Shown: piece by piece, positions 39,989 through 52,343 of the stretch
Layout: the number at the start of each line of letters is the position of its first letter
Numbering within the stretch: the stretch's first letter is position 1
Source: Lucifuga dentata
Lineage: Eukaryota; Chordata; Actinopteri; Ophidiiformes; Bythitidae
DNA: 64,000 nucleotides
Direction: 5' to 3'
Assembly (NCBI GenBank): GCA_014773175.1
Contig: VXCM01003138.1
Location: 62,001 to 126,000 of the forward strand
The notes under the pieces: model-generated
Database searches by the model: none
Seen by the model: only the letters and a program-made list of their open reading frames with translations
What the model was told of the DNA's origin: nothing
Position numbers and translations under genes: made by a program

Positions 39989-42900
39989 TTGTACAGGCGA
40001 GGGGACGATCTCATAGGTCAAACCATAGAAAGAAAAAACAAGAAGTCATGACCAGGGATGAGATTTGGAAGTTCAATTTTTCTTCAAAAATGGTTTGTGC
40101 AAAATAATTCTCCGGTCCACAGAGCTCTGCAGGAAATCTAGGGCCTCCTGTGCTGCGCTGTAATGTATTATTGGGTACATTTCTCAAGTGGTGTTGGTGG
40201 TGGCAGTGTGTGTGTGTATATATATATATATGTGTGTGTGTGGGNGAGCTGCTAATGGACAGAGAATCAGACAGATGAGGAAGCATGGATTACTGAGAAA
40301 TTAGTCTGACTCTAGCAGCAGTTAAACAGGAGCGTAAATGAACAATTGAGCAGATGGAGTGGAAATCTATACTCGGCGGAGGATTAAAAAGAAGCAGCAC
40401 AGCGGCCAGATGAACACAAGAGAGGGCGTCTGCCAGCTTCAGCTAACACAGTCATGCTGCACCTTAACACACACACACACACACACACTGCATCACATGA
40501 CAAACTACGTTAGAGAGGAGGGAGGAGGGAGGCACTGCACAGAGAGCACTAGCACTACCATGGACAGACAGACACTAACACACACTACTGCACAGGGTCC
40601 CATTCTGCATTCCAATGCACTCTCCTGGCTGCCAGAACCTCGCTGTGTCTTATCAAGGAAAACAACAAACCCATTAACAAACAAACAGACAAAAAAGAAG
40701 AACAACACACAATTTGAATCCCACTGGCTAATAAAAAAAAATTAACAAGAAACGAAACCTAGAATATAAAAAGAGTCAGTGGAACCAGAGTTTACAGAAA
40801 GCATTTTCTCAATAACTGGCTTTTGAACAGCTCTACGCTTTTTCTTTTAGTCTACCAAGTATATACTATTAACCTTACCAGGCAGCTAAAATCTATACAG
40901 TACTGTCATTTCTCATATATTTATAGATATTTATACACTATACAAAGTTGGCAAAAATACATAAATAAATACATTAAATTAGATTGTACACATCACAATT
41001 GTGTGTTTTAAGTTAGAGCACTCTGTTGAAGAGACGGGTCATGGCAAGGAGTAAAAGGAGGTGAAGAAACAGGAGTGTTGCCCTCTACATCCCTAAAGCA
41101 AAGGAGTCGCCATCAGTCGAAGCCCTGATGCTGTTAGGTAAGTAATATTTCACTGTTGTATGGAATTAGATCAATTAAATGTATTGCTTATTACCAACCT
41201 GATCAATATCTGTCCACATAATGGCAGGAGTTAGAGACATTTATTTACAAGTCATTTCGTAAGCAGTGAAAAAACGAAAAATACATGGACTCGGAATGTC
41301 TGCATTTTGTAAAAATGGTCAAAATGTAGTTTCAGAATGTGTGTGTGTGTGTGTCTGTCCGTCCCTCAAAGGACAGAATTACAAAAGAAGGGAGGGTTCC
41401 ACAGTCCTTCCTTCCTCTTTTCCTCATTGTACACAGGCCCAGCCAGATACTGTACGTAAGGCTAAGGCATATGGAAAATGTGGAAGTGGGTGTTCTGACA
41501 CCCGCAGTGAAAATAATTGGACTGAAGCCCTGTGCATTTCTGTGGATGTAGTAGTGGGCTGAATGTAAGTGTGGGAACAAAGCAATCTTCCTCTCCCTAA
41601 GTTTTTTGAATAATTAACAACCCTCATTTCCACCAAGTCTGCCATGTGGCGGTTTATAGTTTAATCCTGGGTTTTGTATCCCGCATGTGCTAGAGTTTGA
41701 GAGTTCTTGCAAATATTTGACAAAGCAAGAGGCAAACCTACTATATGGCAAGTCCAGAGCATCCGTTGTGCTTAAAAGAGGCTGAATTAGAAGCATGCAA
41801 ATATGCTTTACTGGATCAGAGGCTGGTGTACATCCTTTTTTTTTTTTTTTTTTTNTTTTTTTTTTTTTTTTTTTGGTGTCCATTCCCCTACATACATGCC
41901 CATCCGCATTTATGACCTCAAACAGAATAGTAATGACTCCAAACTCAATGAGGAAGGCCTCATCAGTGTCGGTACAGGGCAAATCCCTGCTAACACAATG
42001 GCATTACAGTAAATCCCCAAGCAGACAGGGTAAGATGCAGTACCAACTCTCTGGAAGCTCCACAGGGAGGTGAAATGCTCCACAGACAAGGAACATTTTG
42101 TTCTTCATGTCCAGTGTGAACCTACAGACGTGTTTTATGACATAAATAACACAGGTTACAACAATAATTTCTTTTGCCACACATCAATATTTCTTGGAGG
42201 TGTGGGGTAAATGTGGCAGTGTTGCTACAGTGGGCCTGGGATGTGTCGGGTATCACTCCTTTCCTTCGTTCGTCTTGCCCTGACGTCGCTAACTCGCCAA
42301 CAAAAATACAGCGGACATCAAAGGCCCTTATTCAAGAAGGGCAGTTTTAATCAGCTTCAGCATCATCAACATCAGCACTGTTATCATGGATATCATGGTT
42401 TTCTTCATCGTTTTAAGTGACAAATGAAAACTCTGTGTACAACAAATGTTAATTTTCACCAACAATATTTACATAAAGTTTTGGGGGAAAAAAAGGTTTC
42501 TCTTATCACATTTTTGTAAGGAAATAAATCAAACACAAGAACACCAAGCACACACATACATACACACTGACCAACAGTCAAATGTAAACCAAAAATATAT
42601 ATTATTACTCATTATTGTTTTTCATATTCGTTTTGATCCCATTAGAATAATGCTTACTTGAACCCTGATTGGGAGAAGTCACATTGGTTTTCACCAAATG
42701 CTTAAAACAATTGAAAGGAGTGAGTTTGGGGAGGCGACGTCTGTCTGGGCAGGGACACACACGCACACGCGCACACACACACACGGCCTGACTGGCCAAA
42801 TGACAAAGGTGACCTAGAAGACTTCTGGGCTGAGTCAGCCATCTTAATATGATTCAGCAGAATGAAACAGCAGCTACGTCCACTCAGTCTTATTTCAATC

Positions 42901-43254
42901 CAGCCACGCCTAGTTTTTTACTTTAATATCGCAAAAAACTATAGCAAGGTTGGCATCTTTCCAACGGAGTGACTCATTGCAAGAAAGCCATATTCATCAA
43001 GAAAGACCAGCATCATGGAATAAGAAAGGAACTAAGAGTATGACAAGGACAAACAGTATTATCGGGCTCAGAAGCATATCTTGCTAATCCCTTGGCAAAA
43101 AGGTGCGACCCCTTCAGCCAATAAAGCTTTCAGTTAGAAAGGGGCACAGTGCTAAGCAAGCAGGAGAGCGAAGGCTTCTTGTGACAATGCTGAATATAAG
43201 GGACAAACCTGTGAATGGCCTTGCATGCTGTGCTTCAACACTTGGAGAACGGAA

Positions 43255-44235
43255 ATGTATATGTACGGATGCTTTTTGTGGATACTGCTCAGTATTTAAT
43301 ATCATTCCCTCCAAACTATCTACTAAACTACAAGCATTTGGTTTATGCAACTCTATACGTAACTGGATTTCTGATTTTCTGACAGGCAGACCACAATGTG
43401 TTAAAATCGATAATGCTGCATCGTCATCTCGAACTGTAAACACTGGCTCACCACAGGGCTGTGCGTTAAGCCCACTGCTCCTCTCTCTGTACACGTATGA
43501 CTGTAAAGCCAATCACAGCAGTAATCACGTAATAAAATCCGCAGATGATACAATTGTGATTGGATTAAATGATAACGATGAAAGGGCGTACAGGGAAGAG
43601 GTGAACAATTTAGCAGCTTGGAGCCTCGAGAACAATCTGGTCCTGAATGTAAATAAAACCAAAGAGCTTATTATTGACTTCAGAACAGCAATCACATCCA
43701 TGCACCCACTGAAATTAACAGTCAGCCTGTGGAGGTTGTAAACAATTTCAGGTTTCTCATGCTGCTTTCTTGTGATTTAACATGGTCTAAGATGATCTCT
43801 AAAGCACAAAAGCACCTCGATTTTCTCAGGAAGTTGCACAAAATGAGAGTACATAAAACCATTCCTGCTCAATTTCTACAGGTGTGCTATTGAGAGCATC
43901 TTAGCAGGACGTATCACAGCGTGGTATGGGAATTCCATAGTACAGGATTGCCATGCCATAAATAGAGTAATCAAAACTGCACAAAAGGTAACAGCTGTAG
44001 ATCTACTATTGATTGATGTTGTGTATTCTGGATGCTGAATCACTAAAGCTCAAAGCATCATCAAGGATCCTTTCCACCCTGCAAACTGTCTGCTTACTTC
44101 CCTGCCGTCTGGCAGGTGGCACCACAGTATTCACACAAAAACCACATGATTTATGGACAGCTTCTACCCACAGGCTATACGAACTCTCAATAATTCAAAA
44201 CGGATATGATAAGAGCTTTCCTATGACTACATAGT
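43255..44235 (+). mobile_element. Decayed LINE reverse-transcriptase fragment (Rex1/L2-like)
   Basis: The translated region to 43740 reads as a non-LTR reverse transcriptase: IIPSKLSTKL, WISDFLTGRPQ, TGSPQGCALSPLL, then IKSADDT where the catalytic block should read FADD, and NNLVLNVNKTKELIIDF. After a stop at 43738 the alignment continues in other frames (LTWSKMISKAQKHLDFLRKL, then LPSGR-like and family C-terminal blocks to about 44230), so the copy has stops and frameshifts. The N-terminal endonuclease is absent, as is usual for 5'-truncated copies. Clade assignment is from memory of teleost LINEs. Confidence 0.8.
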
Positions 44236-45330
44236 GCTTTAGATAGTATCATGCTCTTATGTTTTTTTTAAATGATGGTATGTATTGTTTTCTTTCATGG
44301 TTTGTACATTTTTTCTGTTATATGGTTGTGTAAAAGTGTGCGGCTCTGAGTAAGCATCTCATTGTTTTTAACACCTGTGTTTTTTAAACATATAAAAGCT
44401 GAACTGAATAAACATCTCAGAATAAATAGGAGTCCAGGAGATGGATCTATCCCTTTCTCTCTCACTCAAAACAGCTGTCCAAGGCTCATAAAAATGCAGT
44501 TTAGCTTTGATGAAGGTCAGAGAATGTTTCAGAAAACTTGACAGCAGGGTTGGAATTCTAAAGAAAAAGTTTGCTGAAGAAGACTAAATAAGATAAAGTG
44601 AATATAGAATGTCACATTATCTGTGAAAAAGTTATGCAGAAGTCAGTTTTAAAAGCCTTTAATTTTTGGCAAAGTTACAGTGTTGGCTGTCGTTTTGAAT
44701 TTAAACTGCAGCAATCTTGCATAATTTTTCACATCTGCACCTTCTAGTTGGCTCCACCAGGGAATTGAGTTATGACTTAAAATAAAACAAAGCTGAGGAG
44801 AGTGTGTGCACTGAGAGGGGTTAGTGAAAATTTGACATCAGTGTTGCCATGTTCCACTCATGAGTTCAGGATAGTGAATGTCAGTACGGACAGTATGGCA
44901 CCAACAAAACAAAATAAGTTTGGCAAGGTGAGACAGGTGGTTCTATAATAAGACTGGGATTTAAAAATTGCTTTCTGCAGTATACTGTCTAGCTGTGAGC
45001 TAACTATCCATTCTAATGATGGTGCTGTTTGACTGGCAACTATGAGTGGGACTGAAACAGTCTGAAACAGCCTGAAGACTGCATACAGAAATTCCAGATG
45101 CTTTCATACAACCACAAACTAGTTAAATCTAGATTGTGATAAATAAATATCTGCATATGTACAGGTTGCAAGTCGCCAGTCTATCCATTGCTATATAGGC
45201 CAAATGAAATGAAATAAAGTAACACACACACAAATATTTGATAGCACAGAGTGGTTGTATGTGATCATGCTGATGCTGCTTCTGCTGCAGCACACGGGTA
45301 ATTCACTGTAGAAGAATATCACTGCTCTAC

Positions 45331-45540
45331 TTAAAGGACCATGCCTGTGGTTTTGCATGTTTGAGCCCAACAAATACTACCTGCATACCCGTTACATTAC
45401 TGCCAACCATTTTTCAAAGCATATAGCTGTGTTCTAGTTTTTGTGTAATTTTGCCAAATTCCCTAATCTTTCTAAATCAAATGTTCAGGTGACACACCCA
45501 CCTTAAAATTCAATTATATGCCCTGCTAACATAGAAGAAC
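45331..45540. mobile_element. TTAA-bounded MITE-like element, copy C (truncated)
   Basis: Begins TTAAAGGACCATGCC. Its ~200 bp aligns with the reverse complement of the right end of copy D (shared TTTGCATGTTTGAGCCCA, TACTGCCAACCATT, ATGTTCAGGTGA). The other end is missing. Confidence 0.65.
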
Positions 45541-45935
45541 TCTCAATGTAGTAGAACTCTCAAGGCAAAAAAGCATTTTACAAGACTCAAGATTCAGGCT
45601 CTCTGAGTGTTCTTTGTCCAGGGTCCCCAAGGCAAACATGTGTCTTTTTTACTTCTGTCTTGGCCGTAATTGGTTCAGACATCATATGGCTGTTTTTGGT
45701 AACTTGGGCTAGTGGGCAGAGCGGCTCAGCTTTTACTTTGGTTCATTCATGACTTCTTCTGCTGTTGGAAACACACATCTAAACTCCACATTTGCCAAAT
45801 AAGCAGAGGAAATCCTCAATTTTCCATCCTACTTTGAGTGAGATGTCAAGCGTACCATCTCCTTCTGTCTTCTTTGCTTTCTTTTTATCATTACATAAAC
45901 TGTAGCCACTACTGACTAATTTATATTGCAGTCTA

Positions 45936-45939
<4 letters not shown>

Positions 45940-45982
<43 letters not shown>
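45940..45982 (+). repeat. (TC)n microsatellite
   Basis: Pure dinucleotide tract of about 43 bp. Confidence 0.95.
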
Positions 45983-45986
<4 letters not shown>

Positions 45987-46643
45987 AACAACACTACTAG
46001 CATGGGGCATCATTAAAAGAACTCCAGTTCATGCTGCTGGTGTTATAGGATGTGCTCACTAACCTCCAGTATTTACTCTTGGTGTATATGAGAATGCTAT
46101 TAGCTTATTGACATATATAGATGACAAGTATAAAGAAGGAATTTTTATAAAGGACACTACAAGTGGATAAGATTTGTATTTAACAAGGCAAAGGAAAACA
46201 AATTGTATTCAGAAGCCAAACACTGCAGCATTGCAGCCTCACACCATGTTACTAAAAATAAATCATATTCCCAGTTTACAGTGTCACTGATGAGTAAGAT
46301 TTCCAAACTCCTGTACCAGAGTAATTTATCACTCCTTGAGCAACAAGTAATCTTAGTAAAATGAAACAGCAGAGGTAAAGTGCTGGCTCATCATCTACAC
46401 ACTTGCACATGCAAACCATGTGTAGAAAATACAGCTTCTGCAATGACGTGACTGATTTGGACAGAAAAACATTCCTTTCAGTCCATCTTACTCAAAGTGT
46501 CTGTTACTAATGATAGCGCTTCATGCCTTTAGATTCACTTTAGTTAGTATTACCTCTCCAAAAGGTGTGACCAGCCCCCAGACTTGAGAAAAGAGATATT
46601 GCTCCTTCCTGAGCACCTAATGGGAGTGTAATGTGCTGTGACA

Positions 46644-46772
46644 CCCCAGGCAGTGGCTGTCAAAACAGTGGGCCCTGTTTCATGGCTGGCCAATTGTTCT
46701 GAAGGGTNCCCCAGGCAGTGGCTGTCAAAACAGTGGGCCCTGTTTCATGGCTGGCCAATTGTTCTGAAGGGT
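46644..46772. repeat. N-joined 64-bp duplication
   Basis: The block starting ccccaggcagtggctg occurs at 46644-46707 and 46709-46772 around the N at 46708. The copies are identical. Confidence 0.85.
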
Positions 46773-49668
46773 GTTGGGCTGGATCAGTGCTTCACAGCAG
46801 CCAGCACCAGAATCTCACACAAGACATACTGCCTACTACACACTCCCACATGTACCACATATAGCACAGTGTACTGCTCAGCCTGCCACATAGTGATAGT
46901 GGATGAGGACCGACACGGAGCGACATACTGCAGATATTCAGCAATTATACATTTCTTTGCTCCATCTCATGATGGTCCGGTTATCAAAACAGCCACAATA
47001 GTATGAGACATAAATTATTGCATAATAAGGGAAAATAAAATCAACTCCAGGGCATACTATTTTTGGTATGCCTCAGTTGGTAGGAACTACAAATGCTGCA
47101 TAAACAGAAAGATGTGATGACTCAACCAAACAGCAAAGTCCAAATAATTATATTTGTTGGCTAAGGCAGTCTAACCTGAGAGATGCTTGAAAAGTGAATC
47201 CTCACTAAGCCATAAAAACTAAAATGCTGCATTGCAAATCCTGAATAGTTCACAGGATTACACTATGAATGGAAAAAAAACACCTGGAGTCAATTATAGT
47301 AGAGACTACGATGAAATACTCCAAGAACGTGACTGACGTTTTTTGTGTGAAAGAGTACATGTTTGTGTGAGTAGCTGTTAATGGCTTACAGAATTTGTGT
47401 GGCTGTATTATGATCTCATTTTGGTTACAGAAATGTTTGGGCTGAATGAGCCTGACAAGCAGAGCAGCTCTACCAAACGTCTCAGAACAGAGATACTGTT
47501 TAATCTGCTTCAACAGACTCTCAGTCACAGGTCAAAGCTACATTTGATATCACATAAAGCCATTTATAATCCCTGTTCAAAAAAGAGAGAAGATGCTTTG
47601 TGATCTTAATTTTCATACAGTAGTTAAGATAGAACCCACATCTGTCTCACTTTTTCCAGATATGCCGACTCAGCAGAATATGCATCACAGACAGCTAACA
47701 TTGTTGAGCCATGCATGCTATTGAGCGCCATATTGTGTTATATTACGATTGTAGTACCACATACTCGCCATCCTGGCCTGATGCTTCAGACACCAGCAGT
47801 CTGCCAATAGCCATCTAGTTGGTAACGTACTGAAACACACACACACACAGACACACACACGTACACACTGAGGAAAGTGAGAGGAACAAAAAGAGGATGA
47901 GAGCCCCACATCTGTCTCCATGTTCTCTGTCCCATCTCCAAAAGCTGAAGCCGCAGAGCAGACGTAGCCTCAGCCCACCTATTGCTCACCCTTTCAGAAT
48001 CTCCTCCCTTAATTGTCAGCAGTACTGTAATCATCACCAAAACTGTCAACATCATTATTGTTATTACATTTTCAAAAAGTGCAGATAGAACGTCCCCATA
48101 GCTTCGTTCAGAAGGCAGGGCAGTAAAGAAGGATGGGGAAACAATGGCAGTAAGAAGAGCAATAAGAGCGCAAGATGAGAAAGAGAAAAGAGAAGAGGAT
48201 GTTTGCCAAGTCTGAATTGTGTTGCTCCTGTGAACACGCGCACACATACTGTGCATGCAAACACACACGCATACACTCACACACAGCAACAGGCACATAT
48301 TAATGCAGCCATTGTACACACTATACACATTTAAGTCAAAACCGGTGAGGAGCTGGAAAGATTTTCGGAAGAAATCAAATCCCATCAGAACAACAAAAGC
48401 ACAGGGCAGCACGAAGAATTCACAGCATCAGTAACCACACAGAAATGCCCACTCACAACCAAATGCTTGGTTGTGAGCACTGCATAACAAACTTCATTTT
48501 TGCTCCTATTTTCATCTTAATGTTGGAAGAACATTTTAATTGGTTTCCTCGATTGGTAATGTTGTGAAAAATGACATCATCGCATCATTGGAATTTTTTT
48601 TTCATCTTCTTTTTTCTCTCTCCATGTCAGGACTGATCCATTTCATGAGTTTGTCGTGTTCCCACTTTCCCAATTTGGAAAGTTCAGTTTTTTATCTCTG
48701 TTTTTGTTGGAGCTACAGCACAGTACCCACAACACACAGATGACAAGGAGTCCAGAAAGGGAGGATTAGCTAATATTGTGCCAGAGGAAGAGAAAGTGGG
48801 AACAATAAGAAAAGAAAAAGAAAGTACAGTATAGAGAAGAAAAGAGTGAGGGAAGGAGAATTCAACGTAGCAACAATTTCATTTTGTGTTCAGCTGGTCT
48901 CAGGAAAAGTCATCACGAACTGTGTGCTGATTGCCTTTGACGTCAGCTGAGCATTGAATCATTTTTCAGTGAAAAGGAGGAGGGCTGAAATGAGGGACAG
49001 TCACGACAGACTTTAAAGAAAAGCCAACAAATAAAGAGACTGGAGGAATGAGCTTTTAACAGACAACAGACAGACTATAGATAACATACTGTATATTACT
49101 AACGTGTATGGGGGGGAGCTCTGCCAATCTATATGCCTATATCCATATGTATATGTACATAACGTACATACTGAATAATATTGTTTACCTGGAATAGTCA
49201 TACATTATAGGATAACATGAGATTAGAACATACTTAAGATTCTCTGTGATTCCACGGGACTGGCACCTTATATGGGTCAGGGGCTGCATTGTAGTTCAAA
49301 CTAAATACTCTGACAGAAAAGAGGCCAAAGAGAATATCAGACCTCCACAAGCAAAGTGCATAAGGACAGACAGACGTACAGACAATCAGAAAAGGGGGAC
49401 CACTGGCAAAGTTGTAAGACATGGAAAATAAGACACAGCTTTATGAGAAGGAACAGAGGAAGAGAGAAAAGTGAGGGAGCAATAGAGAGGAGATACTGAA
49501 AGAAAAGAGTTTAAAGGTTTAAGAGAGCAGATGGCTAATTGTACCCGTGTTTCGCAGCCTGGCAGCAAGTCAGTCTTGTGCATAAGGACGGGAGTGGAGG
49601 AGGGGGGGAAGGGAAAATAGGAGATGGGGCCGGGCAATGGAGGAAGCTGGGTGGTGCGATCAGTGCTA

Positions 49669-50484
49669 TCAGGCCTTAAGAGCGTGCCACTGGGCGACGT
49701 TTGTACGCGGCCGAGCGAGCATGTCTTTCCAGTGCTTCACCTCTGCTGGTCCACTCTTCCATGATAGGTAGATCTGATGTTAAGAAACGAAAAGAGGGAA
49801 GAAAAGAAAGGTCAGAGAAGAGATGGAATGGGATGATATCGTAAAATATTTTATGTTGTAAGCAAGAGTAATGAGACAATAGCACTGTCGAGCGTTACCT
49901 TGCCAATAACGTCATTGCGGCTAAGCCTGTCCTTGTCCATGACAGTGATGATGATGGTGGTCTCCCTCAAAACATGGGCAGGCACATCAAAGGGGAAGGA
50001 CTCATTGAAGATGGGGTTCAGACAGCGCTTCATCACCACCGTCTTTTTCTTCTCTACACGCCTGTCCTTGTGCATGAGCCACACCTTCACGTAGGGATCT
50101 GCAGCATGGAACGAAGTCAGCAATTTACACAGCGTGCTAACAGCATGAGAGCTAGGATGAAGATGTCAGTGGAACCTGATTTGGGGTCAGCTTTGCAATT
50201 ACCCTCTTAATTGCTAAAGTTAGGAAAGGCAGCAGGGAAGAAGATACCATGTTTGAGCACGAGGTCAACTAATTCCCTCAGACAGGAAACATACGAATGA
50301 GGAAGTATTTATAGAGATAGGGCTTGGGATTTGTACTACCAGTTCTGGAATATTAGCATATTCTACAATAATAACAGATACTACTAGAGGAAAAAGTATT
50401 TTTTTACAAAAATATAGCTCAGACAAAATTTCATAGTGAGGCCAAATACTTAAAAAACCAGCACCAGACTGCAGCTGAGCCATG

Positions 50485-50542
<58 letters not shown>

Positions 50543-50907
50543 GAGAAGAGAAGAGAAGAGAAGAGAAGAGAAGAGATTTATGATGAAATGTCACCTTGCT
50601 GCCTTAGCTTTCTGCAGTATGACCAAGCTTGGAAGCCAGACGGCAACTTTCCTCTGTATGGACAGGTCAATGAGTGTTTGAACAAAGAGTCAGAGCTGTG
50701 TGTGTGAAGCCACGGGGCTTCAAGTGGTAAAAGACTGGAGAATGAGGGTTAGAGAGAGAGAACAGACTAAGCAAAGAGGGTGAATTCTATACCTGAGGTG
50801 CCCCCAATATCCATGGCTTTGAGATTGCGCGCTTTGATGATGTTCACAGTGATGGTGTTGGCAGTGGGATTATAGCAAAGAGACACCAGCAGGTCTCCTC
50901 GTCTTCC
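49669..50907 (-). CDS. syt7: syt7 C2B exons
   Basis: 50793-50907, 49899-50098 and 49669-49773. Blocks are [44 protein letters not shown], the polybasic [11 protein letters not shown] strand used for membrane binding, [19 protein letters not shown] and [17 protein letters not shown]. Phases 1 and 0 close exactly. Confidence 0.95.
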
Positions 50908-52343
50908 CTGAGGAAGACACACACACACACACACACATACATACATACATTCAAAATTTCATCTGGGAATTCCTGGATTACTTATTAGTTGTTGTGTAAT
51001 CTTACTACATCACTGCACTTTCTGCTATAACCCCCACCAAAAACAGATCATCCAGTTATATGAGTTCACTGCTTAACATTCCAGTCAAGCCCACAAGATG
51101 AAAGTAGTCAACACTACATTTGCTAAAATAAGTTTGTAACTGAAACACTGGATTTATCATCAGTCTCTGCCTGAAGGAAGTGCTCCTTCGTCTCTGCTGA
51201 CTTACACTGCCATCACTGCAGGGCTTCAACTCCTTCCAAAATGTCTTTATCTGTCCCAGTTCCACCTTGTTAAGAGGGATTGACACCTCTCCAATGGGGT
51301 CATTCCTGCTGAAGCGATCGTAGTCCAGTACCTGAAGGTAGAGAGTGCGCTCTCTCACCTTCTCATATGGGAAGCCTGCAACAGACAAACAGATTACACC
51401 CAGGGAAACACTAGAGATAAGCCACAGTGAAACACTAAGATAGTGCAAAAAAAAAAAAAAAAAAAANAAAAAAAAAAAAAAAAAAAAGGCAGTAAACAAA
51501 CTGTCTGCTATGCATTGTTAACGATGATTAATTTGCTGCATTTCAAAAACTGTAAGGCCAATCAGCACTCTAAGTAACAGAGGGATCATTATAGAGCACA
51601 GGAGCCACAGGGACCCCACTCACTCATTTTTCTTGTTCTATTTTTGGCAAGGCTTTGAGCCTTTTCCACATTACTTCAACTGTTTCCCTTTGCACTGTCA
51701 CATGAAGCACAATGGCCATAATGAGGCAAATTCAGGTCACACAAGGGTCNTTTTTTTTTTTTTTTTAGAAGTATCTAAAGGTTTAATCACTGTGAAAATT
51801 AGGTTTCATTTCACACCTTGTCAATGACTTTTCACACAACCTCCACAATGCTCTTTTTGTGGTGTCATTTCCACAAATGCTAACTGGACTACACAGGCAC
51901 GGTGGACCTTTAGTCTACTTTGACATGCATTTGGCAACACACAAATCACAAATAAATCCATAAAATTACATTGAGCTCCCATAATAAGAAGTTTTCCTTC
52001 AAGTAGGTCAGGAACAGCTCCTAAAAACCCTTTTGCAGGAACAGCTCTTTAATGATGACTGAAAGTAACACAGACCCTCAAATAGGAAGGTTTCGTTCCA
52101 GTGGGGGTTGAGGTTCTTCCTCTTGACCTTGGTCTCCAGCTTGTGCTTCTTGTCAGGAAGCAGGTAGATTTTGACAAAGGGGTCAGAGGTGCCAGAGAAA
52201 TCCTTGGCTGGCAGGTCTTGGCCCCTGAGAACTTTGACAGTGAGGGTTGTGTTCTGGAAGCTGTAGCCTATGCTGAACTGGATCCGGCCCAGCTTCTCAC
52301 TGATAGGCCCTTCACCATCATCATCTTCTGAACCTGGAGACAG
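49669..52343 (-). CDS. syt7: Synaptotagmin-7, C2A-C2B exons (5' part of gene not found)
   Basis: Five consecutive exons on the reverse strand: 52076-52343, 51206-51375, 50793-50907, 49899-50098, 49669-49773 (stop at 49669-49671). Together 858 nt, 285 residues. They encode the end of the linker ([12 protein letters not shown]), C2A from [10 protein letters not shown] and C2B to the C-terminal WHALKA. Calcium-binding aspartates are present in both domains: [10 protein letters not shown] and DYDRFSRND in C2[11 protein letters not shown] and DKDRLSRND in C2B. Syt7 is a slow, high-affinity calcium sensor for lysosome and vesicle exocytosis and synaptic facilitation. Near-identity in [20 protein letters not shown] fixes the paralogue as SYT7. 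The transmembrane exon was not found; it should lie upstream (higher coordinates), probably past the right edge. The first exon uses a weak donor, G|gtctgt, supported by phase. Confidence 0.95.
50490..50576 (+). repeat. (GA)n followed by (AGAAG)n microsatellite in a syt7 intron
   Basis: About 50 bp of GA dinucleotides pass directly into a pentanucleotide aagag array. Confidence 0.95.
51206..52343 (-). CDS. syt7: syt7 C2A exons
   Basis: 52076-52343 (89 codons plus 1 nt) and 51206-51375 (2 nt plus 56 codons). The join restores FEG|FPYEK. Blocks are [45 protein letters not shown] and SIPLNKVEL. The upstream acceptor follows tgccatgcag, so the exon starts in phase 0 at LSPGSE, as in mammalian SYT7. 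Confidence 0.93.

Larger units (their letters stand above)
35064..49668. other. 14.6-kb region without recognised host exons
   Basis: Lies between the ppp1r32 start and the syt7 stop. It contains two MITE-like copies, a decayed LINE, many CA/CT microsatellites, homopolymer tracts and N-joined duplications at 39156, 39900 and 46708. The part nearest 49668 is probably syt7 3' UTR, but its end cannot be fixed. No tRNA, rRNA or known microRNA was recognised. Confidence 0.55.

Noticed and set aside
43114..43512. 132-codon reverse-strand frame opposite the LINE
   Set aside because: It is the shadow of the reverse-transcriptase coding strand.
47786..48412. 208-codon reverse-strand open frame
   Set aside because: Composition is dominated by CA/GT repeats (VCVCVC runs) and no domain is recognisable.
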